This document shows, piece by piece, positions 42,507 through 51,597 of a stretch of 64,000 nt of DNA (position 1 is the first letter of the stretch; the number at the start of each line of letters is the position of its first letter). Origin of the DNA: Serratia marcescens (GTDB lineage: Bacteria; Pseudomonadota; Gammaproteobacteria; Enterobacterales; Enterobacteriaceae). Under the pieces are notes generated by a model. That model saw nothing but the letters and a program-made list of their open reading frames with translations. It had not been told where the DNA came from and did no database searches. Both the position numbers and the translations under genes were made by a program. The DNA lies in the NCBI RefSeq assembly GCF_006715005.1, contig NZ_VFMJ01000001.1:5022001-5086000 (forward strand), read 5' to 3'.

Positions 42507-43931
42507 ATGGCAGGAAAAAAACCAACCAACAAAACAAACGCGGACGAAACCAGAGAGCGTTCCAGAGATCGTCAGATGGAAGGGCTGAAGATGCCGCCGC
42601 ACTCGCTGGAGGCCGAGCAGTCGGTGTTGGGCGGTTTGATGCTGGATAACGAGCGCTGGGACAACGTGGCGGAGCGCGTGGTCGCCAACGACTTCTTCAG
42701 CCGCCCGCATCGCCTGATCTTTACCGAGATGCAGCGTCTGCTGGAGATGAGCAAGCCTATCGACCTCATCACCCTGTCCGAATCGCTGGAGCAGAAGGGC
42801 GAGCTGGACTCGGTCGGCGGCTTCGCCTACCTGGCCGAGCTGTCGAAAAACACCCCGAGCGCCGCCAACATCGGCGCTTACGCCGACATCGTGCGCGAGC
42901 GCGCGGTGGTGCGCGAGATGATCTCGGTGGCTAACGAGATCGCCGACGCCGGCTACGATCCGCAGGGGCGCAGCAGCGAAGACCTGCTCGATCTGGCGGA
43001 ATCCCGCGTATTCCAAATCGCCGAGAACCGCGCCAGCAAAGACGAAGGCCCGAAGGGCATCGAGCGCATCCTGGAAGACACCGTATCGCGCATCGAGCAG
43101 CTGTATCAACAGCCGCACGACGGTGTGACCGGGGTCGATACCGGCTATCAGGACCTCAACAAGAAAACCGCGGGCATGCAAAAGTCCGATCTGATCATCG
43201 TCGCCGCCCGTCCTTCGATGGGGAAAACCACCTTCGCCATGAACCTGTGCGAAAACGCCGCGATGACCCAGGAAAAACCGGTGCTGATCTTCAGCCTGGA
43301 GATGCCCGGCGAGCAGATCATGATGCGTATGCTGGCGTCGCTGTCGCGCGTGGATCAGACGCGCATCCGTACCGGCCAGCTCGACGACGAGGACTGGGCG
43401 CGCATTTCCAGCACCATGGGCATTCTGCTGGAGAAGCGCAACATGTACATCGACGACTCCTCCGGCCTGACGCCGACCGAAGTGCGCTCGCGCGCGCGGC
43501 GCATTTTCCGCGAGCACGACGGGCTTAGCCTGATCATGATCGACTACCTGCAGCTGATGCGCGTGCCGGCCTTGTCCGACAACCGTACGCTGGAGATCGC
43601 CGAGATTTCGCGCTCGCTGAAGGCGCTGGCGAAAGAGCTGCAGGTGCCAGTGGTGGCGCTGTCGCAGCTGAACCGTAGCCTGGAGCAGCGCGCCGACAAA
43701 CGCCCGGTCAACTCCGACCTGCGTGAATCGGGCTCTATCGAGCAGGACGCCGACCTGATTATGTTCATCTATCGTGATGAGGTGTATCACGAGAACAGCG
43801 ATCTGAAAGGGATCGCGGAAATTATTATCGGTAAGCAGCGTAACGGCCCGATCGGTACCGTGCGCCTTACCTTTAACGGCCAGTGGTCGCGTTTCGACAA
43901 CTACGCGGGGCCACAATACGATGACGAATAA
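42507..43931 (+). CDS. dnaB: Replicative DNA helicase DnaB
   Basis: 474 residues (471 in E. coli). A hexameric 5'-3' helicase at the replication fork. The N-terminal DnaG/DnaC-interaction domain starts PPHSLEAEQSVLGGLMLDNE; Walker A ARPSMGKTTFAMN lies near 233-245; Walker B LIMIDYLQLM near 340; and the C-terminal block RESGSIEQDADLI is near 405. No intein. It is convergent with no gene and is followed by alr after 17 bases, likely co-transcribed. Confidence 0.97.
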   Translation: MAGKKPTNKTNADETRERSRDRQMEGLKMPPHSLEAEQSVLGGLMLDNERWDNVAERVVANDFFSRPHRLIFTEMQRLLEMSKPIDLITLSESLEQKGELDSVGGFAYLAELSKNTPSAANIGAYADIVRERAVVREMISVANEIADAGYDPQGRSSEDLLDLAESRVFQIAENRASKDEGPKGIERILEDTVSRIEQLYQQPHDGVTGVDTGYQDLNKKTAGMQKSDLIIVAARPSMGKTTFAMNLCENAAMTQEKPVLIFSLEMPGEQIMMRMLASLSRVDQTRIRTGQLDDEDWARISSTMGILLEKRNMYIDDSSGLTPTEVRSRARRIFREHDGLSLIMIDYLQLMRVPALSDNRTLEIAEISRSLKALAKELQVPVVALSQLNRSLEQRADKRPVNSDLRESGSIEQDADLIMFIYRDEVYHENSDLKGIAEIIIGKQRNGPIGTVRLTFNGQWSRFDNYAGPQYDDE

Positions 43932-43948
43932 TCAGCTAAGGAACTGAA

Positions 43949-45028
43949 ATGAAAGCGGCAACCGCTGTAATCGACCGCCGCGCTCTGCGACATAATCTGC
44001 AACAGGTGCGCCGCCAGGCGCCGCAAAGCCGCCTGATTGCCGTTGTGAAAGCAAACGCTTATGGACATGGCCTGCTGGAAACAGCACACACCCTGCAAGA
44101 CGCCGACTGCTACGGCGTGGCGCGCATCGACGAGGCGCTGATGCTGCGTTCCGGCGGCATCGTCAAACCGATCCTGCTGCTGGAAGGCTTCTTCAGTGCC
44201 GAAGATCTGCCGGTGCTGGTGGTGAACAACATCGAAACCGCGGTGCACAGCATCGAACAGCTCGAAGCGCTGGAGCAGGCCGAGCTGGCGCGCCCGGTGC
44301 CGGTGTGGATGAAGCTCGATACCGGCATGCATCGGCTGGGGGTGCGCCCCGAACACGCGGAGGCGTTTTATCAGCGCCTGTGCGCCTGCCGCAACGTGGC
44401 GCAGCCGGTCAATATCATGAGTCACTTCAGCCGTGCCGACGAGCCGGAATCCGACACCACGTTGAAACAGATCGCCTGCTTCGAGCAGTTCGCGCGCGGC
44501 AAACCGGGCCAGCGTTCGGTCGCCGCCTCCGGCGGCACGCTGCTGTGGCCGGACGCCCACAACGAGTGGGTTCGCCCCGGCATCATTCTGTACGGCGTGT
44601 CGCCGCTGGATAACGGCAGCGGCGCCGAGCATGGGCTGCAGCCGGCGATGACCCTGAAGTCCAGCCTGATCGCGGTGCGCGAGCACAAAGCCGGCGAAGC
44701 GGTCGGCTACGGCGGCACCTGGGTAAGCCCGCGCGATACCCGGCTGGGCGTGGTGGCGATGGGGTACGGCGACGGCTACCCGCGCAGCGCGCCGACCGGT
44801 ACGCCGATCCTGATCAACGGCCGCGAAGTGCCGATCGTCGGCCGGGTGTCGATGGACATGATTTCGGTCGATCTCGGGCCGGACGCCGCCGATAAGGTGG
44901 GGGATGAAGCGGTGCTGTGGGGGCCGGCGCTGCCGGTCGAGCGCATCGCCGTCTGCACCGGCATCAGCGCCTACGAGCTGATCACCAAGCTCACGCAGCG
45001 CGTGGCGATGGAATACATCGGCGACTGA
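43949..45028 (+). CDS. alr: Alanine racemase, biosynthetic
   Basis: 359 residues. A PLP enzyme making D-alanine for peptidoglycan. The PLP Lys34 is in [11 protein letters not shown] and the second catalytic Tyr is in GYGDGYPR near 254. The start ATG 43949 is 17 bases after dnaB. A GC-rich hairpin (45038-45059) follows the stop. Order dnaB-alr-(...)-tyrB is as in E. coli except for two inserted genes. Confidence 0.96.
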   Translation: MKAATAVIDRRALRHNLQQVRRQAPQSRLIAVVKANAYGHGLLETAHTLQDADCYGVARIDEALMLRSGGIVKPILLLEGFFSAEDLPVLVVNNIETAVHSIEQLEALEQAELARPVPVWMKLDTGMHRLGVRPEHAEAFYQRLCACRNVAQPVNIMSHFSRADEPESDTTLKQIACFEQFARGKPGQRSVAASGGTLLWPDAHNEWVRPGIILYGVSPLDNGSGAEHGLQPAMTLKSSLIAVREHKAGEAVGYGGTWVSPRDTRLGVVAMGYGDGYPRSAPTGTPILINGREVPIVGRVSMDMISVDLGPDAADKVGDEAVLWGPALPVERIAVCTGISAYELITKLTQRVAMEYIGD

Positions 45029-45037
45029 AACGCCGCA

Positions 45038-45063
45038 GGGGCCGACGCGCGTCGGCCCCGTTT
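45038..45063. terminator. Hairpin between alr and the PheC-like gene
   Basis: GGGGCCGAC-GCGC-GTCGGCCCC, a very stable stem in a convergent gap, followed by GTTTAT. Confidence 0.7.
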
Positions 45064-45072
45064 ATCAGCGGG

Positions 45073-45840
45073 TTACTTCTTTACCGCCAACCACTTATCG
45101 ATAATCTTCTGATACTCGCCGGTCGCCTTGGCCAGGTGCAGCCACTGATCCACATACAGTTTCCAGCTCAGATCGTCGCGCGGCAGCATGTAAGCCTTCT
45201 CGCCGTACTGCATCGGCTTGGTCGGATTCACCGCGCACAGCTTCGGATAGCGTTTCTGCTGGTACAGCGCCTCGGAGGCGTCAGTGATCATCACGTCCGC
45301 CTTGCGGTCCACCAGCTGCTGGAAAATGCTCATGTTGTCGTGCGTGAGCGTCAGTTTGGCCTTCGGCAGGTAGGCGTGCACGAAGGCTTCATTGGTGCCG
45401 CCCGCCGGTTCCAGCAGACGTACCGACGGTTTGTTGATCTGCTCGAGAGTGCGGTATTTCTTCACGTCGGTGCAGCGCACCAGCGGGATTTTGCCGTCGG
45501 TATCCAGCTTGTCGGCGAAGAACACCTGCTTTTGCCGCTCCAGCGTGACGGAGATGCCGCCCATCGCGATGTCGCACTTGCCGGAGGCGAAGTCCGGCGT
45601 CAGGGTTTTCCAGCTGGTCTTCACCCACTTCACTTTCGCGCCCAGACTCTTGGCCAGCGATTCCGCCATGTCGATATCGATGCCTTCATAGCTGCCGTCT
45701 TCCTTGAGGAAGGTATAGGGCTTGTAGTCGCCGGTGGTGCAGACCTCCAGGGTCTTTTGCTGCAGCACCTTGTCCAGGTGGAATTGCGCGCCGGCGCTGC
45801 CGGCGGCGAGCAGCAGCGCGAGAGGGAGTAACTTTTTCAT
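45073..45840 (-). CDS. Periplasmic cyclohexadienyl dehydratase-like protein (PheC type)
   Basis: 255 residues with a signal peptide (about 1-18, ending AGSAGA). The fold is that of an amino-acid ABC binding protein. From memory it matches Pseudomonas PheC closely: TTGDYKPYTF, SGISxxLERQ-like GGISVTLERQ, PAGGTNEAF, DNMSIFQQLVDRKAD, KLCAVNPT and KAYMLPRD. The Glu in TDASEA (residue 190) aligns with the Glu that I recall as catalytic in Pseudomonas CDT. That enzyme turns prephenate or arogenate into phenylpyruvate or phenylalanine. It sits near tyrB. A plain polar amino-acid binding protein is the alternative; no permease or ATPase is adjacent. Confidence 0.7.
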   Translation of the reverse strand: MKKLLPLALLLAAGSAGAQFHLDKVLQQKTLEVCTTGDYKPYTFLKEDGSYEGIDIDMAESLAKSLGAKVKWVKTSWKTLTPDFASGKCDIAMGGISVTLERQKQVFFADKLDTDGKIPLVRCTDVKKYRTLEQINKPSVRLLEPAGGTNEAFVHAYLPKAKLTLTHDNMSIFQQLVDRKADVMITDASEALYQQKRYPKLCAVNPTKPMQYGEKAYMLPRDDLSWKLYVDQWLHLAKATGEYQKIIDKWLAVKK

Positions 45841-46055
45841 CTGGCGTCCTTTTTATACATTCGTGGTTTTATGCGTTACTTCGCCGTTAATTGTCGTTTG
45901 CCTGCATGAGTTAGCCGTTTTTTATGCCGCTTACCGGCGAAAACGCCGGGCGTTGCTGCTGTACGCGATTTAAGCGCCAGGGTGTGACGTCGGCAACGGT
46001 AAAAAAACTGGTAGGCTGTAACGTCAACATTTATTAACACAGTTTACAGGTGGCT

Positions 46056-46529
46056 ATGTACAACATTGACGATTTTGATATGAAAATCCTGACGCTGTTA
46101 CAGGCCAACGGGCGTCTGACTAATCAGGAGTTGAGCGAGCTGGTCGGGCTCTCGGCCTCCCAGTGTTCGCGGCGGCGCATCAGCCTGGAGCAGGCGCAGC
46201 TGATCCGCGGCTACCACGCGCGGCTGGCGCCCGAGGCGGTCGGCCTGGGGCTGGTGGGGCTGATTGAGGTTAGCCTGATCACGCACGCGCAGGAGCAGAT
46301 CGACAGCTTTCATCAGATGCTGGAGGACGTGGACGCGATCCTTGACGCTTACAAGACTACCGGCGACGCCGATTACCTGTTGAAAGTGGCGGTGGCAGAC
46401 CTGCCGGCGCTGAGCGAATTCATCAGTCAGACGCTGTCGCCGCACAAAAGCGTGGCGCATATCAAAACGGCGGTGGTGCTCAATCGCATCAAGGAAAACG
46501 GTTTATTGCCGGTGGCGCGAGAAAGCTAA
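46056..46529 (+). CDS. Lrp/AsnC-family transcriptional regulator
   Basis: 157 residues. The N-terminal helix-turn-helix (DFDMKILTLLQANGRLTNQE, then LSELVGLSASQCSRRRISLE) precedes a RAM effector domain. The family senses amino acids and controls nearby metabolism. The start is ATG 46056; a GTG two codons earlier is possible. It is divergent from the PheC-like gene and 80 bases before tyrB, so one or both are plausible targets. Confidence 0.88.
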   Translation: MYNIDDFDMKILTLLQANGRLTNQELSELVGLSASQCSRRRISLEQAQLIRGYHARLAPEAVGLGLVGLIEVSLITHAQEQIDSFHQMLEDVDAILDAYKTTGDADYLLKVAVADLPALSEFISQTLSPHKSVAHIKTAVVLNRIKENGLLPVARES

Positions 46530-46609
46530 AACCGAATGCGGTTTTCCGTCTATATTAGGAACGTAACGCTGTGCCCAAACCACAATAAATAAACCAGGAG
46601 AAAAACCCC

Positions 46610-47803
46610 GTGTTCCAGAACGTTGACGCCTATGCCGGCGATCCCATTCTGTCGCTGATGGAAAAATTCAAACAAGACCCGCGCGCGCACAAGGTAAACC
46701 TGAGTATCGGCCTGTACTACGATGCGCAGGGCATCATCCCGCAGATGCGGGCGGTCGCTGCGGCGCAAGCGCAGTTGAACAGCGTCGAGCACGGCGCCTC
46801 GGTATACCTGCCGATGGAAGGGCTACAACCCTACCGTTCCGCCATCCAGCATCTGCTGTTCGGCGCGCAGCACCCGATGCTGCAGCAGGGGCGTATCGCC
46901 ACCATTCAGACCGTCGGCGGTTCCGGCGCGTTGAAAGTGGGCGCCGACTTCCTGAAAAGCTACTTCCCGGATTCGCAGGTGTGGGTCAGCGATCCGACTT
47001 GGGAAAACCACGTCGCCATCTTCAGCGGTGCCGGTTTCAAGGTGAATACCTATCCGTATTTCGACAGCGAAAGCCTGGGCGTGAAGTTCGACGCCATGCT
47101 CGCCGCGCTGAAACAGCTGCCGAAGCACAGCATCGCGCTGCTGCACCCGTGCTGCCACAACCCGACCGGTTCCGACCTGACCCCTGCCCAGTGGGATGAG
47201 GTGGTTAAGGTGATCGCCGAGCGTGAGATCATTCCGTTCCTCGACATCGCCTATCAGGGCTTCGGCGGCGGCATGGAGCAGGACGCCTACGCCATTCGCG
47301 CCATCGCGGCGGCCGGCCTGCCGTGCCTGGTGAGCAACTCGTTCTCGAAGATCTTCTCGCTGTACGGCGAGCGCGTCGGCGGCCTGTCGGTGGTGTGCGA
47401 AAGCGAAGAGGCGGCCGGGCGCGTACTGGGCCAGCTGAAGGCCACCGTTCGCCGCAACTACTCGAGCCCGCCGAATTTCGGCGCGCAGCTGGTGGCCAAG
47501 GTGCTGAACGACGCCCAGTTGAAAACCCAATGGCTGGACGAAGTGGAGAGCATGCGTACCCGCATTCTCGAGATGCGTCACGCGCTGGTGGACACCCTGA
47601 AGAGCGCGCTGCCGCAGCGCAACTTCGATTACCTGCTGGCGCAGCGCGGCATGTTCAGCTACACCGGCTTCAGCGCGGCGCAGGTCGATCGTTTGCGTGA
47701 AGAGTTCGGCGTCTACCTGATCCACAGCGGCCGCATGTGCGTGGCCGGCCTGAACCACAACAACGTGCGTCAGGTGGCCGAGGCGTTTGCCGCGGTGCAG
47801 TAA
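46610..47803 (+). CDS. tyrB: Aromatic amino acid aminotransferase TyrB
   Basis: 397 residues, same as E. coli. A PLP enzyme for the last step of tyrosine and phenylalanine synthesis, also acting on leucine and aspartate. The PLP Lys is in [17 protein letters not shown] (about 247), with [12 protein letters not shown] near 185. GTG start with CCAGGAG 9 bases upstream, again as in E. coli. A strong terminator follows. Confidence 0.96.
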   Translation: MFQNVDAYAGDPILSLMEKFKQDPRAHKVNLSIGLYYDAQGIIPQMRAVAAAQAQLNSVEHGASVYLPMEGLQPYRSAIQHLLFGAQHPMLQQGRIATIQTVGGSGALKVGADFLKSYFPDSQVWVSDPTWENHVAIFSGAGFKVNTYPYFDSESLGVKFDAMLAALKQLPKHSIALLHPCCHNPTGSDLTPAQWDEVVKVIAEREIIPFLDIAYQGFGGGMEQDAYAIRAIAAAGLPCLVSNSFSKIFSLYGERVGGLSVVCESEEAAGRVLGQLKATVRRNYSSPPNFGAQLVAKVLNDAQLKTQWLDEVESMRTRILEMRHALVDTLKSALPQRNFDYLLAQRGMFSYTGFSAAQVDRLREEFGVYLIHSGRMCVAGLNHNNVRQVAEAFAAVQ

Positions 47804-47833
47804 CGCCTGTTAGTCTGAACGGACGTTCATCGG

Positions 47834-47861
47834 GGAGCGATAGCGATATCGCTCCTTTTTT
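47834..47861 (+). terminator. Terminator of tyrB
   Basis: GGAGCGATA-GCGA-TATCGCTCC followed by six T. Confidence 0.93.
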
Positions 47862-47929
47862 ATTGCCGGCGCGCTGCCGAAGTTGCCGCAAACCGGAGAG
47901 AGAATATACTGATTGAGGGGCGCTCACTC

Positions 47930-48346
47930 ATGTGGCATCAGCAAACGCTAATCCTCAGCGCAAAAGCGCGTGGCTTTCATCTGGTTACCGACGAGATCGT
48001 CAACCAGTTAACCCACTTACACCGCCTGCAAACCGGCCTGCTGCATCTGTTGCTGCAGCATACCTCGGCCTCGCTGACGCTCAACGAGAACTGCGATCCC
48101 ACGGTGCGAGCCGATATGGAGCAGCATTTCCTGCGCCAGGTGCCGGAAAACGCACCCTATCAGCATGACTACGAAGGGCCGGACGACATGCCGGCGCACA
48201 TCAAATCCTCGCTGTTGGGCGCTTCCTTGACGCTGCCCGTCAGGCACGGGCGGCTGATGTTGGGCACATGGCAGGGCATCTGGCTGGGGGAGCACCGCAT
48301 CCACGGCGGAGCACGCCGTATTGTGGCCACTTTACAGGGGGAATAA
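47930..48346 (+). CDS. yjbQ: YjbQ/UPF0047-family protein
   Basis: 138 residues, same as E. coli YjbQ. The signature [17 protein letters not shown] and the C-terminal [12 protein letters not shown] are intact. Members show weak thiamine-phosphate synthase activity; true role unsettled. yjbR starts 4 bases after the stop. Confidence 0.92.
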   Translation: MWHQQTLILSAKARGFHLVTDEIVNQLTHLHRLQTGLLHLLLQHTSASLTLNENCDPTVRADMEQHFLRQVPENAPYQHDYEGPDDMPAHIKSSLLGASLTLPVRHGRLMLGTWQGIWLGEHRIHGGARRIVATLQGE

Positions 48347-48350
48347 CCCA

Positions 48351-48704
48351 ATGAATAACAGCGCATTGCTGGAGTACTGCATGGCGAAGCCGGGCGCGGA
48401 ACAAAGCGACCAGAACCAGTGGCAGGCCAGCCAGATCAAGGTGGGCGACGTGATGTTCGCCATGGTGTGCGAGGTCGAAGGGCGGCCGGCGCTGGCGGTC
48501 AAGTCCAGCCCGGAGCTGGCGGAAAGCCTGCGCGAACACCACCCGGAGATCGTCGCCTGCGCCGGCCTGAACAAGGCGCACTGGAATACGGTGTTTCTCG
48601 ACGGCAACCTGCCGAACTCGCAGTTTTACACGCTGATCGACAGCTCCTATCAGCTGGTGGTGGAAGGCCTGCCCGAACACGTGCGCCAGGAACTGCGCGC
48701 CTGA
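48351..48704 (+). CDS. yjbR: MmcQ/YjbR-family protein
   Basis: 117 residues with the family pattern [14 protein letters not shown] and [16 protein letters not shown]. It has a CyaY-like double-wing fold and is thought to bind DNA; function unknown. ATG 48351 with GGGGAATAA before it. Followed by a GC hairpin with T5 (48709-48732). Confidence 0.92.
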   Translation: MNNSALLEYCMAKPGAEQSDQNQWQASQIKVGDVMFAMVCEVEGRPALAVKSSPELAESLREHHPEIVACAGLNKAHWNTVFLDGNLPNSQFYTLIDSSYQLVVEGLPEHVRQELRA

Positions 48705-48708
48705 CTGC

Positions 48709-48732
48709 CGGGCGGCGGCGCCGCCCGTTTTT
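48709..48732 (+). terminator. Terminator after yjbR
   Basis: CGGGCGGC-GGC-GCCGCCCG followed by TTTTT. Confidence 0.88.
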
Positions 48733-48774
48733 CTCCTGTTTTTTCGTGTCAAAGCGTGATCGTGATTTTAAATT

Positions 48775-48786
48775 GGGAACGTTCCC
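48775..48786. promoter_or_regulatory. Perfect palindrome before maa, possible operator
   Basis: GGGAAC-GTTCCC is flanked by AAATT on the left and TTTTT on the right, 71 bases before the maa start. The central CG resembles LacI-family operators. No regulator gene is adjacent. Confidence 0.4.
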
Positions 48787-48856
48787 TTTTTGTCGTCAGG
48801 CAAAAGCGGCTACGCTTGGGCATTCAAGAAACGCGGATAAAATTAAGGAGGCCGAC

Positions 48857-49414
48857 ATGGCCATCAGCGAAGAAAAGCGCAAGATGATCGCCGGGGCGCT
48901 GTACGACGCCGGCGACGACCTGCTGCGCAGCGAACGTCGGCGCGCGCGCCAGTTGACGCATCGCTATAACCACTCCTCGCCGGAAGAGGGCGAGCTGCGC
49001 AAACAGTGGCTGGACGAGCTGCTGGGCGGCTATCAGGGCGGCACCATCGAGCCGACCTTCCGCTGCGACTATGGCTATAACATTTATCTCGGCAAGAACT
49101 TCTACGCCAATTTCGACTGCGTGATCCTCGACGTGTGCGAGGTGCATATCGGCGACAACTGCCTGCTGGCGCCGGGCGTGCATATCTACACCGCGACCCA
49201 TCCGCTGGACGCCGAGACCCGCGTCGGCGGCGCGGAGTTCGGTAAGCCGGTCAGGATTGGCGATAACGTGTGGATCGGCGGGCGCGCGGTGATCAATCCG
49301 GGCGTGACCATCGGCGATAATGCGGTCGTGGCCTCCGGCGCGGTGGTCACCAAAGACGTGCCGGCCAACTGCGTGGTGGGTGGCAACCCCGCGCGGGTGC
49401 TGAAAACGCTGTAG
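48857..49414 (+). CDS. maa: Maltose O-acetyltransferase
   Basis: 185 residues against 183 in E. coli Maa, with strong identity ([60 protein letters not shown]). It acetylates glucose and maltose with acetyl-CoA, perhaps limiting excess sugar. The start ATG at 48857 has AAGGAG 8 bases upstream; the frame is open far upstream only because it overlaps yjbR. Convergent with the M48 peptidase gene. Confidence 0.93.
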   Translation: MAISEEKRKMIAGALYDAGDDLLRSERRRARQLTHRYNHSSPEEGELRKQWLDELLGGYQGGTIEPTFRCDYGYNIYLGKNFYANFDCVILDVCEVHIGDNCLLAPGVHIYTATHPLDAETRVGGAEFGKPVRIGDNVWIGGRAVINPGVTIGDNAVVASGAVVTKDVPANCVVGGNPARVLKTL

Positions 49415-49429
49415 GCCCGGTGGGGCGGA

Positions 49430-50293
49430 TTAAAACATGCTGCCGTGGCGCTCGAAGCCGTGCATCTCAATGTCTTTGAGCGCCTTGAAGCGTTTGACCA
49501 TCACCGCATGATCCGACAGCAGGTTGCTGATGCGGACAAACAGCTCCTTATTCTCTTCTTCGCACTGTTCCAGCCAGGCCTGCGGATTCACGCCGTGCTG
49601 CATCCAGGGGCCGACGGCCAGCAGCCGCACCGTGTCGGCGTAATTTGGGCATACGGCGAGCGCCACGCGGTCTGCGGAATACTCCTGCGCGCGGGTGGTC
49701 GCCAGGCCGGGCAGCACCAGCGACTGCGGTACGACGCCGATCGCCAGGCGCCACAGCGACACGTGGCGCAGCTTGTGGTGGGCCAGCTCGTGCGCCAGCA
49801 CGAACTCCACGATCTCCGGCGCGGTGGGCATCAGCATGGCGATTTCAGCGTGGATCACCACATAGCGCTGACGGCGGTTGCATTCCAGCGCGAAGGCGTT
49901 GACCACGCCGTTGCCGTTGGTCAGGTAGAGCTTCGGCAGCGCCTTGAGCTCCAGGCGGCGGCCAATATCCTGATACAGCGCGAACAGCTCGGGAAATTGC
50001 GCCGGCCCGACGCGCAAGGCGTTGGATTTCGCCTGGGCGGCGAGATAGAAACGATAAATATAGAAAGCGATGGGGATCAGCGGTAATAAGGCGAACAGGC
50101 TGAGCGTATCCAATGTTTCCTTGGCTTCCGTGCCTAAGCCCCGAATCGTCTCGTCCGAGGACGCGACAATAGCGGCGATGCCAAATAAAAAACCGAGAAG
50201 CGTTATTATCGCCGATAGCCAGATCATGGGCATTTCCCAGCGGTGGCGAAATGCCGTGAAGTTCCGACTTTCTGTCGAATGATGTTGGCACAT
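49430..50293 (-). CDS. M48-family membrane metallopeptidase
   Basis: 287 residues. Two membrane helices near the N-terminus (about 22-45 and 65-85) precede a zinc peptidase domain with the HExxH motif in FVLAHELAHHKLRH (about 165-178) and a downstream third-ligand Glu in AQEYSADRVAL. HtpX/Ste24-like proteases degrade or mature membrane proteins. Its target is unknown. The first ATG gives a 20-residue hydrophilic lead; MPMIWLS (residue 21) is an alternative start. Confidence 0.85.
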   Translation of the reverse strand: MCQHHSTESRNFTAFRHRWEMPMIWLSAIITLLGFLFGIAAIVASSDETIRGLGTEAKETLDTLSLFALLPLIPIAFYIYRFYLAAQAKSNALRVGPAQFPELFALYQDIGRRLELKALPKLYLTNGNGVVNAFALECNRRQRYVVIHAEIAMLMPTAPEIVEFVLAHELAHHKLRHVSLWRLAIGVVPQSLVLPGLATTRAQEYSADRVALAVCPNYADTVRLLAVGPWMQHGVNPQAWLEQCEEENKELFVRISNLLSDHAVMVKRFKALKDIEMHGFERHGSMF

Positions 50294-50463
50294 AAAATAT
50301 CCTTAATAAGGGCGAGTAACGCCAGATATTGTCAGGTAAATATGACATGGCTTAATTATCCGCCTGTTTACCTCACAATTCGTTAAACTATAGTTTATTT
50401 TTTCGCCGTCGCGTTATTGCGTTATCTGTCTGGCGTATGCGCTCGCTCTCATTGGATAAAGCA

Positions 50464-51279
50464 TCAGAAGCTGTAGCTGGCGCTGGTGAAGGCCATACCC
50501 GACGTGGTTTTTTCGACGATAGGGCTGTCGGCCGCGTCGCCCAGTAGGCGGGTCACGCCAACCCCGGCCTGGAAGGCTACGTTTGGTCGCCATTGGTAAT
50601 TGAGGGCGGCGGTGAGGGTCGCGTCCTTGAAACCGCTGCCCGGCCGATAAGTGCTGAAAGCGCTGCGCTGTGCCTGTTGTGACGTCACGCCGAAATAGCC
50701 GCGCTGATAGCCGCTGTTGGCCCAGGTGGTGGAAAGGTTGCCGATAAGCGTCAGCCGTTCGCTGAGCGGATATTGCCCGGTGAGCCCGGTTTCCACATAG
50801 GCCGTGTGGCCCAGTTCTTCCCCGCCGTAGCTGCGCTTGCGCGTCGCCTGCATGCCTTTTACGTAGGCGCGAAAAGGATCGAGTTGGTAGCTCAGTTCGG
50901 CGCCGGCCTCCAGTGCGCCACCCAGCTTGCCCATGCCTTTGAGTCGGGTGTTGCGCCCGCGCAAGGTTCTGATTTCCTCGTCACGGCCGGCGTCATAGTT
51001 GAGCAATAACGCGATGCCGACGGGGCCGGCGAGAGGGAATTGCCAGCGTGCACCTTCGCTGCCTGCGCTGAACTCTCCCCAGCTGGCGTTTTGATAGCCG
51101 GCGTTCACCTGATACAAGGGTTCAATGCTGTAAAAAGAAGAGCCTTCATAGGCGGGGGCGACGGCGAGGCCGCCGGCGAGCGTTAAAGAGGCCTCGCCGT
51201 CCTGAGCCTGAGCGGCGAGAGGAAACAGAAAGAACAGCGCGGTGGCAGAGGTAGCCAGTTTATTATCCACGTTAAACAC
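50464..51279 (-). CDS. MipA/OmpV-family outer-membrane protein
   Basis: 271 residues. Signal peptide about 1-25 (FPLAAQAQ), then a barrel-like sequence: GGLAVAPAYEGSSFYS, GLTGQYPLSERLTLIGN and a C-terminal strand FTSASYSF ending in Phe. The family includes OmpV and the murein-associated scaffold MipA. Function here unknown; it is a single gene. Confidence 0.87.
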   Translation of the reverse strand: MFNVDNKLATSATALFFLFPLAAQAQDGEASLTLAGGLAVAPAYEGSSFYSIEPLYQVNAGYQNASWGEFSAGSEGARWQFPLAGPVGIALLLNYDAGRDEEIRTLRGRNTRLKGMGKLGGALEAGAELSYQLDPFRAYVKGMQATRKRSYGGEELGHTAYVETGLTGQYPLSERLTLIGNLSTTWANSGYQRGYFGVTSQQAQRSAFSTYRPGSGFKDATLTAALNYQWRPNVAFQAGVGVTRLLGDAADSPIVEKTTSGMAFTSASYSF

Positions 51280-51597
51280 CTTTTATATCATCCCATTGAA
51301 TATACGGCCCGCAGGCCGGCGATTAATTGCAGCTTATTTATAAACTCCAGGTTTATATTGATTAATTGGCAGACGACGGCGCGTCATTGGCGTTATTTCA
51401 CCGCAACAGTGAAACGCATGAGGAATAAACAACAGCCAAACGAGCGGCATGATGAGAGAAGTTTATTATTGGCCGGGAAGAAACTGCCTGTTTTTAAAGG
51501 AATGATGCAGAGAAGAGGATTTGCCGTTACTCGGGTGGTGAGGGGTAGCGCTCAACGAGGCGGCCTATTCCGCCTCGTTGAGAGGGATAACCCGCCG
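51280..51597. other. Intergenic region between MipA-like gene and uvrA
   Basis: 318 bases without a gene. It holds an inverted repeat TATAAAC-TCCAG-GTTTATA (51339-51357), possibly an operator of the MipA-like gene, and a strong hairpin CAACGAGGCGG-CCTATT-CCGCCTCGTTG (51553-51580) about 18 bases beyond the uvrA stop. Confidence 0.5.
51553..51580 (-). terminator. Hairpin downstream of uvrA
   Basis: An 11-base stem CAACGAGGCGG/CCGCCTCGTTG immediately beyond uvrA; lacks a T run on the minus strand. Confidence 0.6.

Noticed and set aside
46017-46048. TyrR box before the Lrp/AsnC gene (TGTAA...TTTACA)
   Set aside because: The half-sites are about 20 bases apart instead of 6, so the match to TGTAAA-N6-TTTACA fails.
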